Below the pieces are notes generated by a model. That model worked only from the letters and a program-made list of their open reading frames with translations, had not been told where the DNA came from and did not search any database. 64,000 bases of DNA from Lycium barbarum (lineage: Eukaryota > Streptophyta > Magnoliopsida > Solanales > Solanaceae), in NCBI RefSeq assembly GCF_019175385.1, contig NC_083340.1:14644336-14708335 (forward strand), in the 5' to 3' direction. Positions within the stretch are counted from its first letter, which is position 1. The number at the start of each line of letters is the position of its first letter. Of this stretch, positions 1 to 11,370 are shown in pieces. A program made the position numbers and the translations under genes.

Positions 1-556
1 GTGAAGAGGAGAGACACAGATGCCCCAGTGCGGAGGTGTGAGAGGTTGGCCATGGATGAGGTAGGGGTAGGCCGAAGAAGTATTGGGGAGAGGTAATTAG
101 ACACGACATGGCGCAATTACAGCTTACCGATGACATGACCTTAGATAGGAGGGTTTGGAGGACCCAAATTAGGGTAGAAGGCTAGTAGATAGTCTCGTTA
201 TCCGTTCTTATTAGTAGTCGCATTATTGCAATATAATTTCTTGTGCTCCGATTTCTGCTATTATGTGTTATTATCTGTTATTTCCTGTGCTTTGGTTATC
301 CTGTGTCATCTGCTCCGATTTCTGCTATTATCTGTTATTTCCTGTGCTCTGATTATCCTGTGTTATCTGTGTCGCTTGCATTATTTCATTTTCATATCGC
401 TTTAAATCTCTTAACCTTATCTGACTTCTTTTTATGCTTTTATTGAGCCGAGGGTCTTTCGGAAACAGCCGTCCTACCTTGGTAGGAGTCAGGTCTGCGT
501 ACACTCTACCCTCCCCAGACCCCACGATGTGGGATTTCACTGGGTTGTTGTTGTTG
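1..556 (+). mobile_element. RTE-clade LINE, 3' end (cut by window edge)
   Basis: The first ~60 bases read as the C-terminal end of an RTE reverse transcriptase ([19 protein letters not shown]), followed by a ~370-bp 3' UTR. The conserved Solanaceae tail at about 444-556 reads TCTTTCGGAAACAGCCGTCC, then AAGGTCTGCGTACACTCTACC-like sequence, and ends in (TTG)n. Relative to the copy at 9377-9871 it lacks 10 nt just after the MD codons, so the last part of the coding region is frameshifted. The 5' part lies outside the window. Clade assignment comes from the protein motif and the (TTG)n tail. Confidence 0.85.
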
Positions 557-577
557 TAAAATATTCTATTATTCCAA

Positions 578-709
578 ATGATTAATACTTTAAAAAAAGT
601 CGTTCATCCTATTAAAGCACGTGTAACATCTACAGAAGAAGAGGGTGTCTCTCGAGAGGAATTAGATTCTATTAAACTTGAAGGAAAGCCGAGTTGGTTA
701 GGAACATAA
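578..709 (+). CDS. Short gene-like ORF, possible terminal exon of an upstream gene
   Basis: A 43-codon ORF starts with ATG at 578 and ends with TAA at 707-709. Its composition looks like real protein (central part STEEEGVSREELDSIKLEG, ending KPSWLGT), unlike the AT-rich low-complexity ORFs around it. It begins 22 bp after the (TTG)n tail of the RTE fragment. It could be the last exon of a gene whose upstream part was displaced by that insertion, or a decayed duplicate. I do not recognise the family. It is too short to call confidently, and the start may be a splice acceptor instead of the ATG. Confidence 0.3.
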   Translation: MINTLKKVVHPIKARVTSTEEEGVSREELDSIKLEGKPSWLGT

Positions 710-1029
710 CATATATTTCATTACGTTCCCGTTCGTTCCATTTTATGTTGCATTATTTCATTATTAGTCTTTTCTAAATCGAAATAATACCTTTTTTTTA
801 TATTTAGGAACAAATAAATTTTAAATTCTTATTTTATTCTTGATAATATACTTTATAGTTACAGAAATCTCATGACATGTTTAAACTTGCAAGTTTTTTT
901 CTTCTTTCTTCAATTTCGTGTATAATCAAACATTCATAAAATGCGTCATAAAGGGGGATCGTGCATACCCTCTTGGAGAGTACCTTTTATAAATATGTTC
1001 ATCCAAATCCTCGAGATTTCTATCTATTA
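710..1029. other. AT-rich intergenic stretch
   Basis: No coding, RNA or repeat signal recognised. It ends at the TTA target site of the PIF/Harbinger element. Confidence 0.5.
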
Positions 1030-1343
1030 GGCCATCTCCAACCTTGCACCATTTTTTGCACCAAATGCTATTTTAGAGCAAAAAATAGTGTTTTGGAGCT
1101 CCAACCTTGTACTATTTTTTGCACCATTTTGGTGCATGAATAGTGTTGCACCAAATTTGGTGCAACACTATTCATTGCACCATTTCTATTCATTAATAAT
1201 TTATTATTTATTTTTATTATATAACACTTTTAATTTAACATATTATAAATTTTAAATTTTATATTTAGATTCCTAATATACCTATTCATCTACACCATTA
1301 CTATTCATTAATATATTTTTTTTTTAATTATATAACACTTTTA

Positions 1344-1792
1344 GAGTGCAAGTTTAGTGTAGCACCTCAAGAGGCTGGCTTGGAAGTGAGGCTTAGTACC
1401 CAGGCCATCCAGAAGAAAAGTAGTTTCAAGTATCTTGGGTCTATTATGCAAGGTAGCAGGGAAATTGACGATGATGTCACACATCGTATTGGGGCAGGGT
1501 GGATGAAATGGAGGCTCGCTTCTACAAGAAGGTACCATCACAACTTAAGGGCAAGTTCTACAAAGTGGTGGTTAGACCGACTATGTTGTATGGGGCGGAG
1601 TGTTGGCCAGTTAAGATCTCTCACATTCAAAAGACGAAAGTTGTCGAGATGAGAATGTTGAGATGGATGTGTGGCCACACTAGGAGTGACAAGATTAGGA
1701 ATGAGGATATTCGGGACAAGGTGGGAATGACCTCGGTGGAAGAAAAGATGCGGGAAGCGAGATTGAGATGGTTTGGGCATGTGAAGAGGAGA
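1344..1792 (+). pseudogene. RTE reverse transcriptase, C-terminal fragment (first half)
   Basis: Translated in two frames, this gives the region after the RT domain of RTE elements: [31 protein letters not shown], then, after a frameshift near 1525, [20 protein letters not shown] and [20 protein letters not shown], ending WFGHVKRR. The reading continues after the LTR insertion at 9377 with [20 protein letters not shown], and a TAG replaces the usual Trp in the PKKYWGE motif. Stop at 9562-9564. It is a dead fragment: 5' truncated, frameshifted and split. Confidence 0.85.
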
Positions 1793-4700
1793 TGTCATAC
1801 CCCATTTTAACCCGGGAGTTAAAGTAGAAGTACGACATATTGGAGATTCCTTTTTTTTTTATTTGTTTTAAAGGATTAAGGAGTCGCCACCTAATTATTT
1901 CCGGTGAATTAGGACACCTAAAGTTTATTAAAGTCATGTTTAAAGTTAACTCTGTTTAAGGTCTGCGAAACTTAAGATTCTAGGTAAGGGTTCAATTAGT
2001 CTAAAGGGAAGGTATTAGGCATCCTTTAAGACCCATTAACAATGGTTAACCAACCGGACTTATGATTAGTTAGGCTAAATGTAAATATAATATTATAGAA
2101 AAAGAAAATAATTTTGTAAATATGGCTAAAGTTATAGATAAATATGTAAGAATACTATTTAAAATAGAGCTTGTAAAAAATAATAATAATTTGTACAAAA
2201 GAGTATTTTTAATGCTATTTTGAAATACGACTTATAAACGTTGTTAAAATTTTAAACGAGAGTATAAATGTATTGTTTAAAATAATACTTGTGAAAAAGT
2301 AATAGTTGCATAAAAGAGTTTAGTCAAAAATGAACTAAAAGAAAGCGGGACATGTAACGTTTATATGTGGAGGAAATGACTAAAATTTAAAAAGAATTAT
2401 TTAATAAAGTTTTAAAAGTTGTTCTAGATAAATATGTATTTCAATATGTTGGAAAAGGATTAAAGTGAAAAGCTATTCGTTAAAACTAATTTGCTTTTTT
2501 ATTTCTTAAAATAAGCTAACGTTAGTGTAAGATTTGTGATGTTTTAAACTTCTAAGATAGTAAGAGTGAGTCATGATTCCTTTTGCTCAAAATATGTAGT
2601 CGCTATTTTTGAAAATCAATTGAAATAACGATATAGGTATTATAAGCAATTTTATCATAAAAAAGTGGAAATGAAATTTATGGAGTTAATCGTTGGTTCT
2701 CCTTAAATTAACTACCCATGACTTCTAAAACTATCCATACTAATTTCCTACAATTCATCTAAGCTAAGGAAAACAAAGTAAAAGGAAGTGTTAGTCAAAC
2801 AATCAAATACATTGAGATAATAGAATGGCGGAAATAGAACGGATTTCAAATGGGTTTGTCCCATTTTGGGATGTTGCCGCCTGCTATTGTTGCTATGGGT
2901 TTCAGCTTCACCACTGTCGTATTAGACTCCGTTTACGCACAAAAGAATGCTGGATTAAGCCATGTCCAGTAGGCAATAGATGAAGATTGTGTGAGCAATG
3001 CAGGTTGTGGCCTTGAGTCCTAATAGAGGGACTCCTTGCGGCTCCATACGCCATGTGAACAAAGAAAATAAAACAGGAAAAAGCATTAGAGAAGCAATCT
3101 GATCGTCAAACACGAAAAAGAAAAATGTAAACTAAAGCAAATTAAGACTGATATGAGTCTTCAACTACCACATATATGTACTGACAATACGTAAACAGGC
3201 AGAAAGTCGAGCAGTTTCTTCTCGTCCAAGTCGAAACAAACATTCCGCAAGAAAAAGCATACCATTCCAATTCGTGCAATGTCCTCACGTGCACAAACAG
3301 ATTCAAATTTACCAAGAAACAATCATATAGAATGCGATTAATTTATTTGCTATTTAGGGAACATCACATGACTTTATTTCTTTTGACCTATCCGGATGAT
3401 AACACACAAAGCAAACTTAATTTTCTCTAAAACAGCCCCAAACACGTATTAAGCTATGCTACAAACATGTACCTTTTGCAAGATTCATAAACATTCTTGT
3501 GATAAGGAACAAAGAAAACTCAAGCCACGAATTCGTTATATTCTTTACTACAACAATGAAACAAACAATAACTGTCTAAATACCAATCTTCCATTTTTTT
3601 ACAGGTGAAGAAGTTAAGGTTGCAGACAAACAGGACAACATTCAGTAGCCTAGTTCACACGATCTAAACAATTTATGTGTTATCGAAGAAATTGTTCTAA
3701 AGAATCGACGAGCATCCATAAGTTCGTGTCCAGATCTTGACCTCTAAGGAAATATTTAGACCCGTAAATTCATATTCTTCACATGGAAATTGTATTGTAT
3801 AATCTGTTTTCATAATTTCGCGTATAGACAGGACTGACCAGGTAAGGACATGCGAGGATGCAAAACAGATTTGATTAATCTTTATTTGACAAAGCAAAAG
3901 AAAACACTAAGATTTAATCATCATTTCTTAATTCACATTTATAATCAGTTTCTCACTTATCATGAAAATGTAAAGAGGGAAACCAAGCATTGATTCACAG
4001 TCATAAGTTCATAACACAGACAGGCAGAGTAGCAGTTGACTGAAAAAAAAAAGATCTCGACATGTCATTTCCAGCTTAGATTATGATCACAATTACAACA
4101 ACCAAGCCAAATGATGTGTCTTTTATTAAAATTGAATCAGGCTAAGTGTAGTATAATTCTTCAGCCAAGATTGGCAAAGGTAAGTAGATTGGCAACCAGA
4201 TCAAACATGATGCAAACAAAGTAGGATAATTGTCACGACCCAACCCCGTAGGCCGCGACTAGTGTCCGTGCTGGACACCCAAACGTACCCAATAACCCAA
4301 ACCAACATATTATCAAAATATATTAATATAAAGGTTAGTTGGCGCTACTAAATATCACAGATGAACAGATTTTGCACGTAGAGGCCGATAAGGCCATCAC
4401 CGATCATAACAACCCAAAACATATACAGAACCCACACAAGTATGTCTACAGACCTCTACAGAACATAACAGAATCATAAGATGGGACAGGGCCCCGTCGT
4501 ACCCCTGAATAGCGTACATATATACAATAGCAGAAGATTGTACCAAAATATAGGCTCCGGATAAAGGAGCGCTCCAAAATAGCAGAATAAAGTCCTAAGC
4601 GGGCGGATCAGCAAACCTGTCATCTGTACCTGCGCGGCATGAAAACGCAGCCCCCGAAGAAAGGGGGTCAGTACGAAATATGTACTGAATATGTAAAGCC

Positions 4701-7700
4701 TGAATCACAGAATCAAAATCGTAACCGGTACAGAACGTACAGAAAAGTGAGTGTAAAATCCAAAGTATCAAATGCATATTTTCAAAACATACAGAGTGTA
4801 TACAGAAACATATGCCATATCATATCCGGCCCCTGCCAAGGGACTCGGCAGACAAAACTTGGCCACCCTCCCGACGCTGGTGCCACAATACAGAAGGATC
4901 AGAATAGGGGTATAACCCCGTAACGTAGCATATCATATCAGATGACCATAACAGATCATATCATATCATATCAGAATATGTGTACATGGCACAGCATACT
5001 CCATAACCCATGTACATGTATACCTGCCCCCTCACATCGAGGCACGGCGAACAATGCAGAGGAATACGCTTGACAACATATCCTGGCCCGGGCTCAGTGT
5101 GGGAAACATTGAGGCATCCACGAATGGAGTAGTGAGAAACTAAATGCAATAAAAATACCATATATATTTCCAGAGACTCAATGAAGCATATCGAATGACA
5201 GATCAAATCAATGAAATCGAACGGAGTCATAGTAAGTGAAATTTGAATGTCAAAATGGGTTACGGAAGCATAATCTTTCTGAGATCGTTCCCAAGTTTCA
5301 AAACAATTCATAAGGCTTAATGAAATATTAAAACAATTTTTATTTAGTAGTTAAAAGAGTAGTTAGAATATTTCTTAAAAAAAATGCTCGAAGACAAGTC
5401 ATAAACACAAAAGGGTAAAATCGGAAATAGTGGGCCCACCTCGGGACAAACGAAGCGGTGGGCTCAAATTACGTATTTTAAGCTTATAAAGTCACCTACG
5501 GAGGTTCTAGGGACATTCCATAATTTTCTAGACAATTTGCGGAAGTTTGCTCAATTCTTTCAATAAAGCATACTTATAGGGTTCAATTCAATTGAATGAA
5601 AAAGGGGTATTTTCAAATGCAGATTCCGATGAGCAGAATACTTTCCGAGGCTCAAATCCGATCCTAGTACACCTAGGACATGCCAAAAGAAGAATCGGGA
5701 TAGCCTTACATACCTTATATGCTCTTTACGCCTTTCCAAATTCAATTCCCGTTTCGCCCAAAATCTGCAATTGGTCACATTTACCAATTCTCAATTTCCA
5801 ATCTTTAAGTATTCAATCTTTATTCATAATTGCCTACAGAAATTTGGGCAGCATCTCCCCTATACATATAGCATCCCCGAGAATTTAACTCGGCCAAAAC
5901 AATCAACAACAACCCAACAACAACATCAACAACAACAACAACCACTATAAACACAATATAACTTAACTAGCTATCTTTCCAACATAATGTCATAACCTTC
6001 ATTTCAACTTCAATTTCCAAACTAATCTCAATGGTTTCACATTCATCATTAATCTAGATCATCACAATATAATTTGGAAATATTTCATATCATTTCTACG
6101 AAATATTCACAAGATATACAAAATATACAAACTTTCCACCAAAACATAATTCACCCAAAACTTCAAATCTTCAACCTACATATTCATAACATATTTCCAT
6201 CTTCCAATTTCATCAACCATAATCATAATTCACATCTTAACAACTTCATTTCCATAATATCACAAAATCATTCTAAAGTGACATAATCTTCTACATTCCA
6301 ACTTCAACCAAAATTCATTCAACTTTCATTCCCAATATAATTTTCACCATAACCACAACTAGAATACAACATAAAATTCAACTCATATATGTATACAACA
6401 TATATACACTCATGGCTACATATATATATACATACCCACTTTGCAAACTTCCTTATTTCCATAATTTCTACTCATTTTCACATACCACAACATAAACAAA
6501 CCTTCATAACATAAGAAAAAGGAATTGATTCTTACCTTTTTCTACAACTCCTTCACTTGAACAAGTTGTCAACTTGAAGAAATAACTGCTCCTTCTTCCA
6601 AAACAATTACACCAAGTTGTAAAGGACCCTTAAATTAGTAGGAATACCACAAGAAAATAATTTTTGGAGGAAGATTTGGAGGGGTGAATTTTCTATGGCC
6701 AAACCCGAAATGGCCCCTTTTTTTTGCTCTTGTTTTGTTTGTTCTTTCTCCTTCTAAGTTTCTTGAATCATCTAAGGGATAATGATCCCTTTATAATTAA
6801 TTTGCCACATGGAAATTAATTAATTTGGTGGGCTTGGACCAGGTATGGCCGGCCACTCTCTCACCTTGGGCCTAAATTTTTCATTTCATTTTTTTGGGCC
6901 AACTCGGTTGGTCCCGAGTTGGGCCTAGCCCACTGACCTGTCGACCTTAAAACGTCCATATCACCTTGTACCGACGTCACCTGGGAACCCACGACCTATG
7001 GATGGAAAGCTAATTCAATTATCTACAACTTCTATTTCTTGGTATTTTTCCAAATTCCAAACTTATAATACAGTTTTTGCCCCCCAAAGTTAGGTCACCC
7101 GAAAACGTTTTCTTAAAAATATTCGTTTGGAGGACTTCCACTTTGATTTGGCCCAAGGGTCCTTCTTGAGTTGTGTTTAACTTCACATATGTGATTTATA
7201 TAATTTGTCACATGTCCCAAAAAAAATCTTGACGTGTGGGCCCCACCTCAACTTACAATTAACCCGACGTTCAAAAATACGAGATGTAACAATAATGTCT
7301 TCACACAGTAAGGATGCATAGGTAAATACTCTCAGGTATGGGGAAGCACAGCACATTCATGCAGGCAATACAGGGGTAAAGTTTTGGTCATAGCATGCAT
7401 GATCAGATGCAGGTCACAATACTAAACAAGTTGAGATACCTTGGAGGCCATGTGGTTACACAGAACAAGCATATAGAGTGTTTTAGCTAGGACAAGAAGC
7501 AGGGGAGGAGAGAACACATAGGGAAACAAGTTAAAGGAAAAATAGAAAATAAGCAGGAATGCAGAAATCAGAAGGAAACAGTGACACAGAGTGTTCTGGG
7601 TATGCAGCAGCCATGATGAAGAAAGCATGTAGGCTACAGTATGTTTGGAGGGCAGGAATTATGGAAGACAAGAACAGACTCAAATGTAAACAGAAATGCG

Positions 7701-9376
7701 AAGCTAAATACGTATGCATTCGAAGGCTAAATCGCATTATCTAACAGCCCACACTTTGAATATCTTTTCAAACTAAGTCATTTATGAACAGATGGAAAGA
7801 ACACTAAAAGCTATAAATGATTCATGCTTCCAAATTTGCATACCAAAACTGCGTCATACTAATATGCTTATAAAATCAAATCGACCAAACCATGTCGCAC
7901 TTTAGGCAAATAGTAAGCAAAGCTAAAATCCAATGGAAATTATCTAGACGGCAGCAGAACTCTGAAATCTAAATAGGCAGAAAGCAACAGCAAACCTAAT
8001 ACATGATTTCTAAAAGATGAATTCAGTCTAAATGACGCAGGTGTCGACAAAGCAAAACTTGATGTCTACTTTCACAATATCAATATAACGGATATCTGAT
8101 ATCAACACAAGCACCACATATGACATTAGCACATCCCTAAGACATGATTTTTACACTAGAAACTCTAATTTCATTTCAAACAAAACAGATTCATCAGTAA
8201 AAAAAGAAAATGCTAAAGCTTAGGATTCACCGACCTTTTGTAGGTGCAGTGAATTGGGACGTCGAAGTCGTCGAATCTACTCCCTCGTTATGAAGAGACC
8301 CGAAACTTGATCAAAAATCAAAATGACTTTGGTAGTTAAAGTCCTTTTGCCAAATAGCGATGAAAGTTGGTCGGATTGCGAAAAACTTAATTTTTAACAC
8401 AAATTTCATAACAGAAAAGTATTCTCTGATTCGAAACAAACGTTCAAGACCCGATTTCTGAAAATGAAAGAAACTCAAGACTTTTTTAGAAAATCCTCAG
8501 ATCCCCCCCCCCCCCCCCTTTTTGAGGACTTAAAGATGCTTTTTATAAGTGGAAGAAAGTGTTGGGGTTCACGGTTTTGAGCGGGTTGTTCGATTATCTC
8601 TGTTTTCAAAACGATATAAGAAAAGGGATCTGTTGGAATCTCAACAGATTTTCACGTGGAGGCGACAGAGGAGACAGAGGCGTGGGGGGACAAGAGAGAG
8701 TGGGGTGCAGAGGGAGAACGTGAGGGAGACGATGGTGAGTGGAGGTGGCGATGGTGGAGAGAACGTGAGGAAAGGAGGGTGAGGAGCAGAGAGGCGTGGG
8801 GGACAAGGGAGTGTGGATGTGCAGAGGCGTGGAGATGAGGGGACAAGGGAACGTGGGAGGAAGCGGGTGAAGATGAAAAAGAAAAGAAAAGGGTTAGGGA
8901 TTAGGGTTAAAAGGGTATTGGGCCAGGTAGATGTAATGTGGGCCGAAAATATGGGTTGAAAATGTGGGTTGGGTATTGAAATGTGGGTTGTTTATTTGGG
9001 TAGGGAAATAATATTAAATTTGTATTTTGGGCCATTAATTTAGCTGAAAATTGTTGATCCTTCCTCCGCTATTTGAATTATTTTTGGGCTTCTAGTTTAA
9101 TAACTGGTATAATATATATTATGTAAATATAATAAATAATTAATATGTCGAAAAATAAATATTTTGCAAAGTGTTGTCTTGTAATTAATTTAACGATTCC
9201 AAACCCGAAAATGAAACGATGACTAACCGTTTAAAATCTGTGATAAAGTAATACTTATAATGTTAAAAAATAAAAGTAGCGAAAATAATAGTAGTGAAAA
9301 TAAAGTATTTAGCTCGTCAGTAAATTTAGAAACCCGGGTAAATTAAATAGGAGAGGGACAAAATTGGGTGTCAACA
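1793..9376 (-). mobile_element. Solo LTR, Tat/Ogre-like Gypsy (with nested insertion)
   Basis: The sequence begins TGTCATACCCC at 1793 and ends GGGTGTCAACA at 9376. It is flanked by the 5-bp duplication GGAGA (1788-1792 and 9377-9381), which lies within an otherwise continuous RTE coding sequence. On the minus strand it starts TGTTGACACCCAATTTTG and ends GGGGTATGACA, so the TG...CA ends fit one LTR. The two ends do not resemble each other and no gag/pol ORF is present, so a solo LTR of about 4.5 kb (after removing 4231-7291 and its duplication) is the best reading. The Tat/Ogre assignment rests on the terminal sequence and great length and is an inference. A C16 tract lies at 8503-8518, and a GA-rich segment at 8650-8860. 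Confidence 0.75.
4231..7291 (-). mobile_element. Solo LTR, Tekay/Del-like Gypsy
   Basis: TGTCACGACCCAACCCCG starts at 4231 and GAGATGTAACA ends at 7291. They are flanked by the 5-bp duplication ATAAT (4226-4230 and 7292-7296). On the minus strand this is TGTTACATCTCG...GGGTTGGGTCGTGACA, the typical start and end of long LTRs of Solanaceae Gypsy elements. There is no internal coding region and no second LTR. At 3061 bp it is the innermost layer of the nest. Confidence 0.85.
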
Positions 9377-10317
9377 GGAGAGACACAGATGCCCCAGTGC
9401 AGAGGTGTGAGAGGTTGGCCATGGATGGTTTCAGACGAGGTAGGGGTAGGCCGAAGAAGTATTAGGGAGAGGTAATTAGACACGACATGGCGCAGTTACA
9501 GCTTACCGAGGACATGACCTTAGATAGGAGGGTTTGGAGGACTCAAATTCGGGTAGAAAGCTAGTAGATAGTCTCGTTATCCTTCCTTATTAGTAGTCGC
9601 ATTATTGCAGTATAATTTCTTGTGCTCTGATTTCTGCTATTATCTGTTATTTCCTGTGCTTCGATTATCCTATTTTATCTGTGTCGCTTTTGTTATTTGG
9701 ATTTCCATATCGCTTTGAATCTCTTAGCCTTACCTAATCTCTTTTTATGCTTTTTATTGAGCCGAAGGTCTTTCGGAAACAGCCGTCCTACCTTGGTAGG
9801 AGTAAGGTCTGCGTACACTCTACCCTCCCCAGACCCCACGTTATGGGATTTCACTGGGTTGTTGTTGTTGTATTATATAACACTTTTAATTTAACATATT
9901 ATAAATTTTAATTTATAATTTTAGATTCCTAATATACCTAATTATTTTTTATGTAATATCTTATAATATTAATTTTACATCTTAATTTTGGAGTGCAAGT
10001 TTTATAAATTAATTTTCGTATATATTATTTTATATAAAATTGTAAGTTAATTTAATTATAAGTTATAATTGTATTAAAAAATATAACCATCACAAAAATA
10101 AAAAGTGCAAATATAAAATATAATATGTTGTTAATAAATAACGCAATGTTCAATAACATAATAATTTCGAATATATAACACAATTATAACACAATGTTCA
10201 ATAACAACACAATGATCAATAACATAACAATGTTCAATACATTAAAATTGAAAATACATTAAACAACATAATAATTTAGAAAATTATAACAATAATTTAG
10301 TACTCTAGTAGGTCGTT

Positions 10318-10715
10318 TCAAGATCCACCAATATCATTAAAATATTGAATGTATGGGGCAGAGGATTGTTGTGGTTGTGGCTGTTGAAATTGTTGACTTC
10401 TTTTATCCATTATTCGTTTTTGTTCTTGTCGAATAAATTCGCGAATATTTGGATCACAAATAGAATCTAAATTCGACAATAAAATTTTGTTTTCTTCTTT
10501 AAATTCTTTAGTTTCAAAGCTCTATCTTTCATCTCCAAATCTCGTTGCCTGTCTGCACCTGACTTTGCCAACAACTCAACAAGCCGATTATTTTCTGATT
10601 GGACCATTTGCATAGCAGATGAAAAACCTTCTTCGATTTTTCTCTTCAATTTTGCTTTCTTCACCCCAATAGGTCGTTGTGATGATGTGGAATCACCTGC
10701 AACATCCTCATTCAA
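10318..10715 (-). pseudogene. PIF/Harbinger-associated ORF1 remnant (NAM-associated C-terminal type)
   Basis: The minus-strand reading begins MNEDVAGDSTSSQRPIGVKK, continues AKLKRK and a charged coiled-coil-like stretch, and after a one-base frameshift near 10500 resumes FKEENKILL, then IREFIRQEQKRIMDKRSQQF. It ends in a Gln/Pro-rich tail and YFNDIGGS before TGA at 10318-10320. The RPxGxKKAK motif followed by a coiled coil is typical of the C-terminal half of plant glutathione-transferase-T3-like or NAM-associated proteins, which accompany PIF/Harbinger elements. The N-terminal Myb/SANT-like DNA-binding half is absent. Non-functional. Confidence 0.65.
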
Positions 10716-11370
10716 ATTTCACTTTTATTTGAATTATCCATTAATATGTATAACGTATAATATTTGCTTACAATTTATATTATTTAAAATTTTATGGTAT
10801 AAAATAATTTTATATTAAATGATTAGTATGAATTACATGGGATGGATATGTAAAAAAGAAAAAAATATATTTTTTTTATGAAATTAAAAATAAAATTTAA
10901 GTAAAAGAAAATAATATAATATAAAAGAGAGGGAAGAATATAAAAGGAATATTCTTTTTTGATGCAAAAAATTGTGCAATGGGTTGGAGTTAATTTGCAT
11001 CATTTTGGTGTTTGCACCATTTTGGTGCAAAAAATGGTGCAATGGGTTGGAGATGCCCTTACAGTAAAATAAGTGATGATTATAGTCGGGGTCATTTGAA
11101 CTTGTGGCCCTGTCTTGTGTTGGTCTTTTATTTTTGCCTCTCATGAGTCATAGCAAACAACGTTTTCGTGGGATATAAGTTTATATTTTGACATTATAAT
11201 GTACCACAAGTTATGCCCCGCATGATTTTTGCACTTAAAGAAAATTCGTTCAATTTCTTCTTATTGTCGTCGTCGTATCTGACTTGGGCCCATAGCTCAA
11301 AAAATTCTTCGGGCCTTACAGGCTACTAATTCCAAAATATGGCCTGAAATAGTTTTCATTTTTTTGCACG

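Larger units (their letters stand above)
1344..9871 (+). mobile_element. 5'-truncated RTE-clade LINE, interrupted by an LTR insertion
   Basis: The insertion is bounded by a perfect 17-bp target duplication, attatataacactttta, at 1327-1343 and 9872-9888. The element starts inside the reverse transcriptase coding region (ECKFSVAPQ...) and ends with the usual 3' UTR and (TTG)n tail at about 9870. A 7.6-kb LTR sequence (1793-9376) splits it. The LINE DNA itself is therefore only about 0.94 kb: 1344-1792 plus 9377-9871. It sits inside the PIF/Harbinger element. Confidence 0.9.
1030..11058. mobile_element. PIF/Harbinger-type DNA transposon, host of a nested insertion stack
   Basis: The termini are inverted repeats: GGCCATCTCCAACC at 1030 and, read on the minus strand from 11058, GGGCATCTCCAACCC. 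Both are followed by TTGCACCATTTTTTGCACC. The element is flanked by a 3-bp TTA target duplication (1027-1029 and 11059-11061), as is usual for PIF/Harbinger and Tourist elements. Once the LINE insertion (1344-9871) and its target duplication are removed, the element is only about 1.5 kb. It keeps the end of an ORF1-type accessory gene on the minus strand (10318-10715) and no transposase, so it is non-autonomous. Confidence 0.85.

Noticed and set aside
8549..8846. Overlapping ORFs in the GA-rich part of the Ogre-like LTR
   Set aside because: Low-complexity Glu/Arg/Gly-rich or Ser/Pro/His-rich translations of a purine-rich tract on both strands.
1793..9376. Complete LTR retrotransposon with two LTRs
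   Set aside because: The two ends are not direct repeats of one another and no gag/pol sequence is present; a solo LTR fits better.
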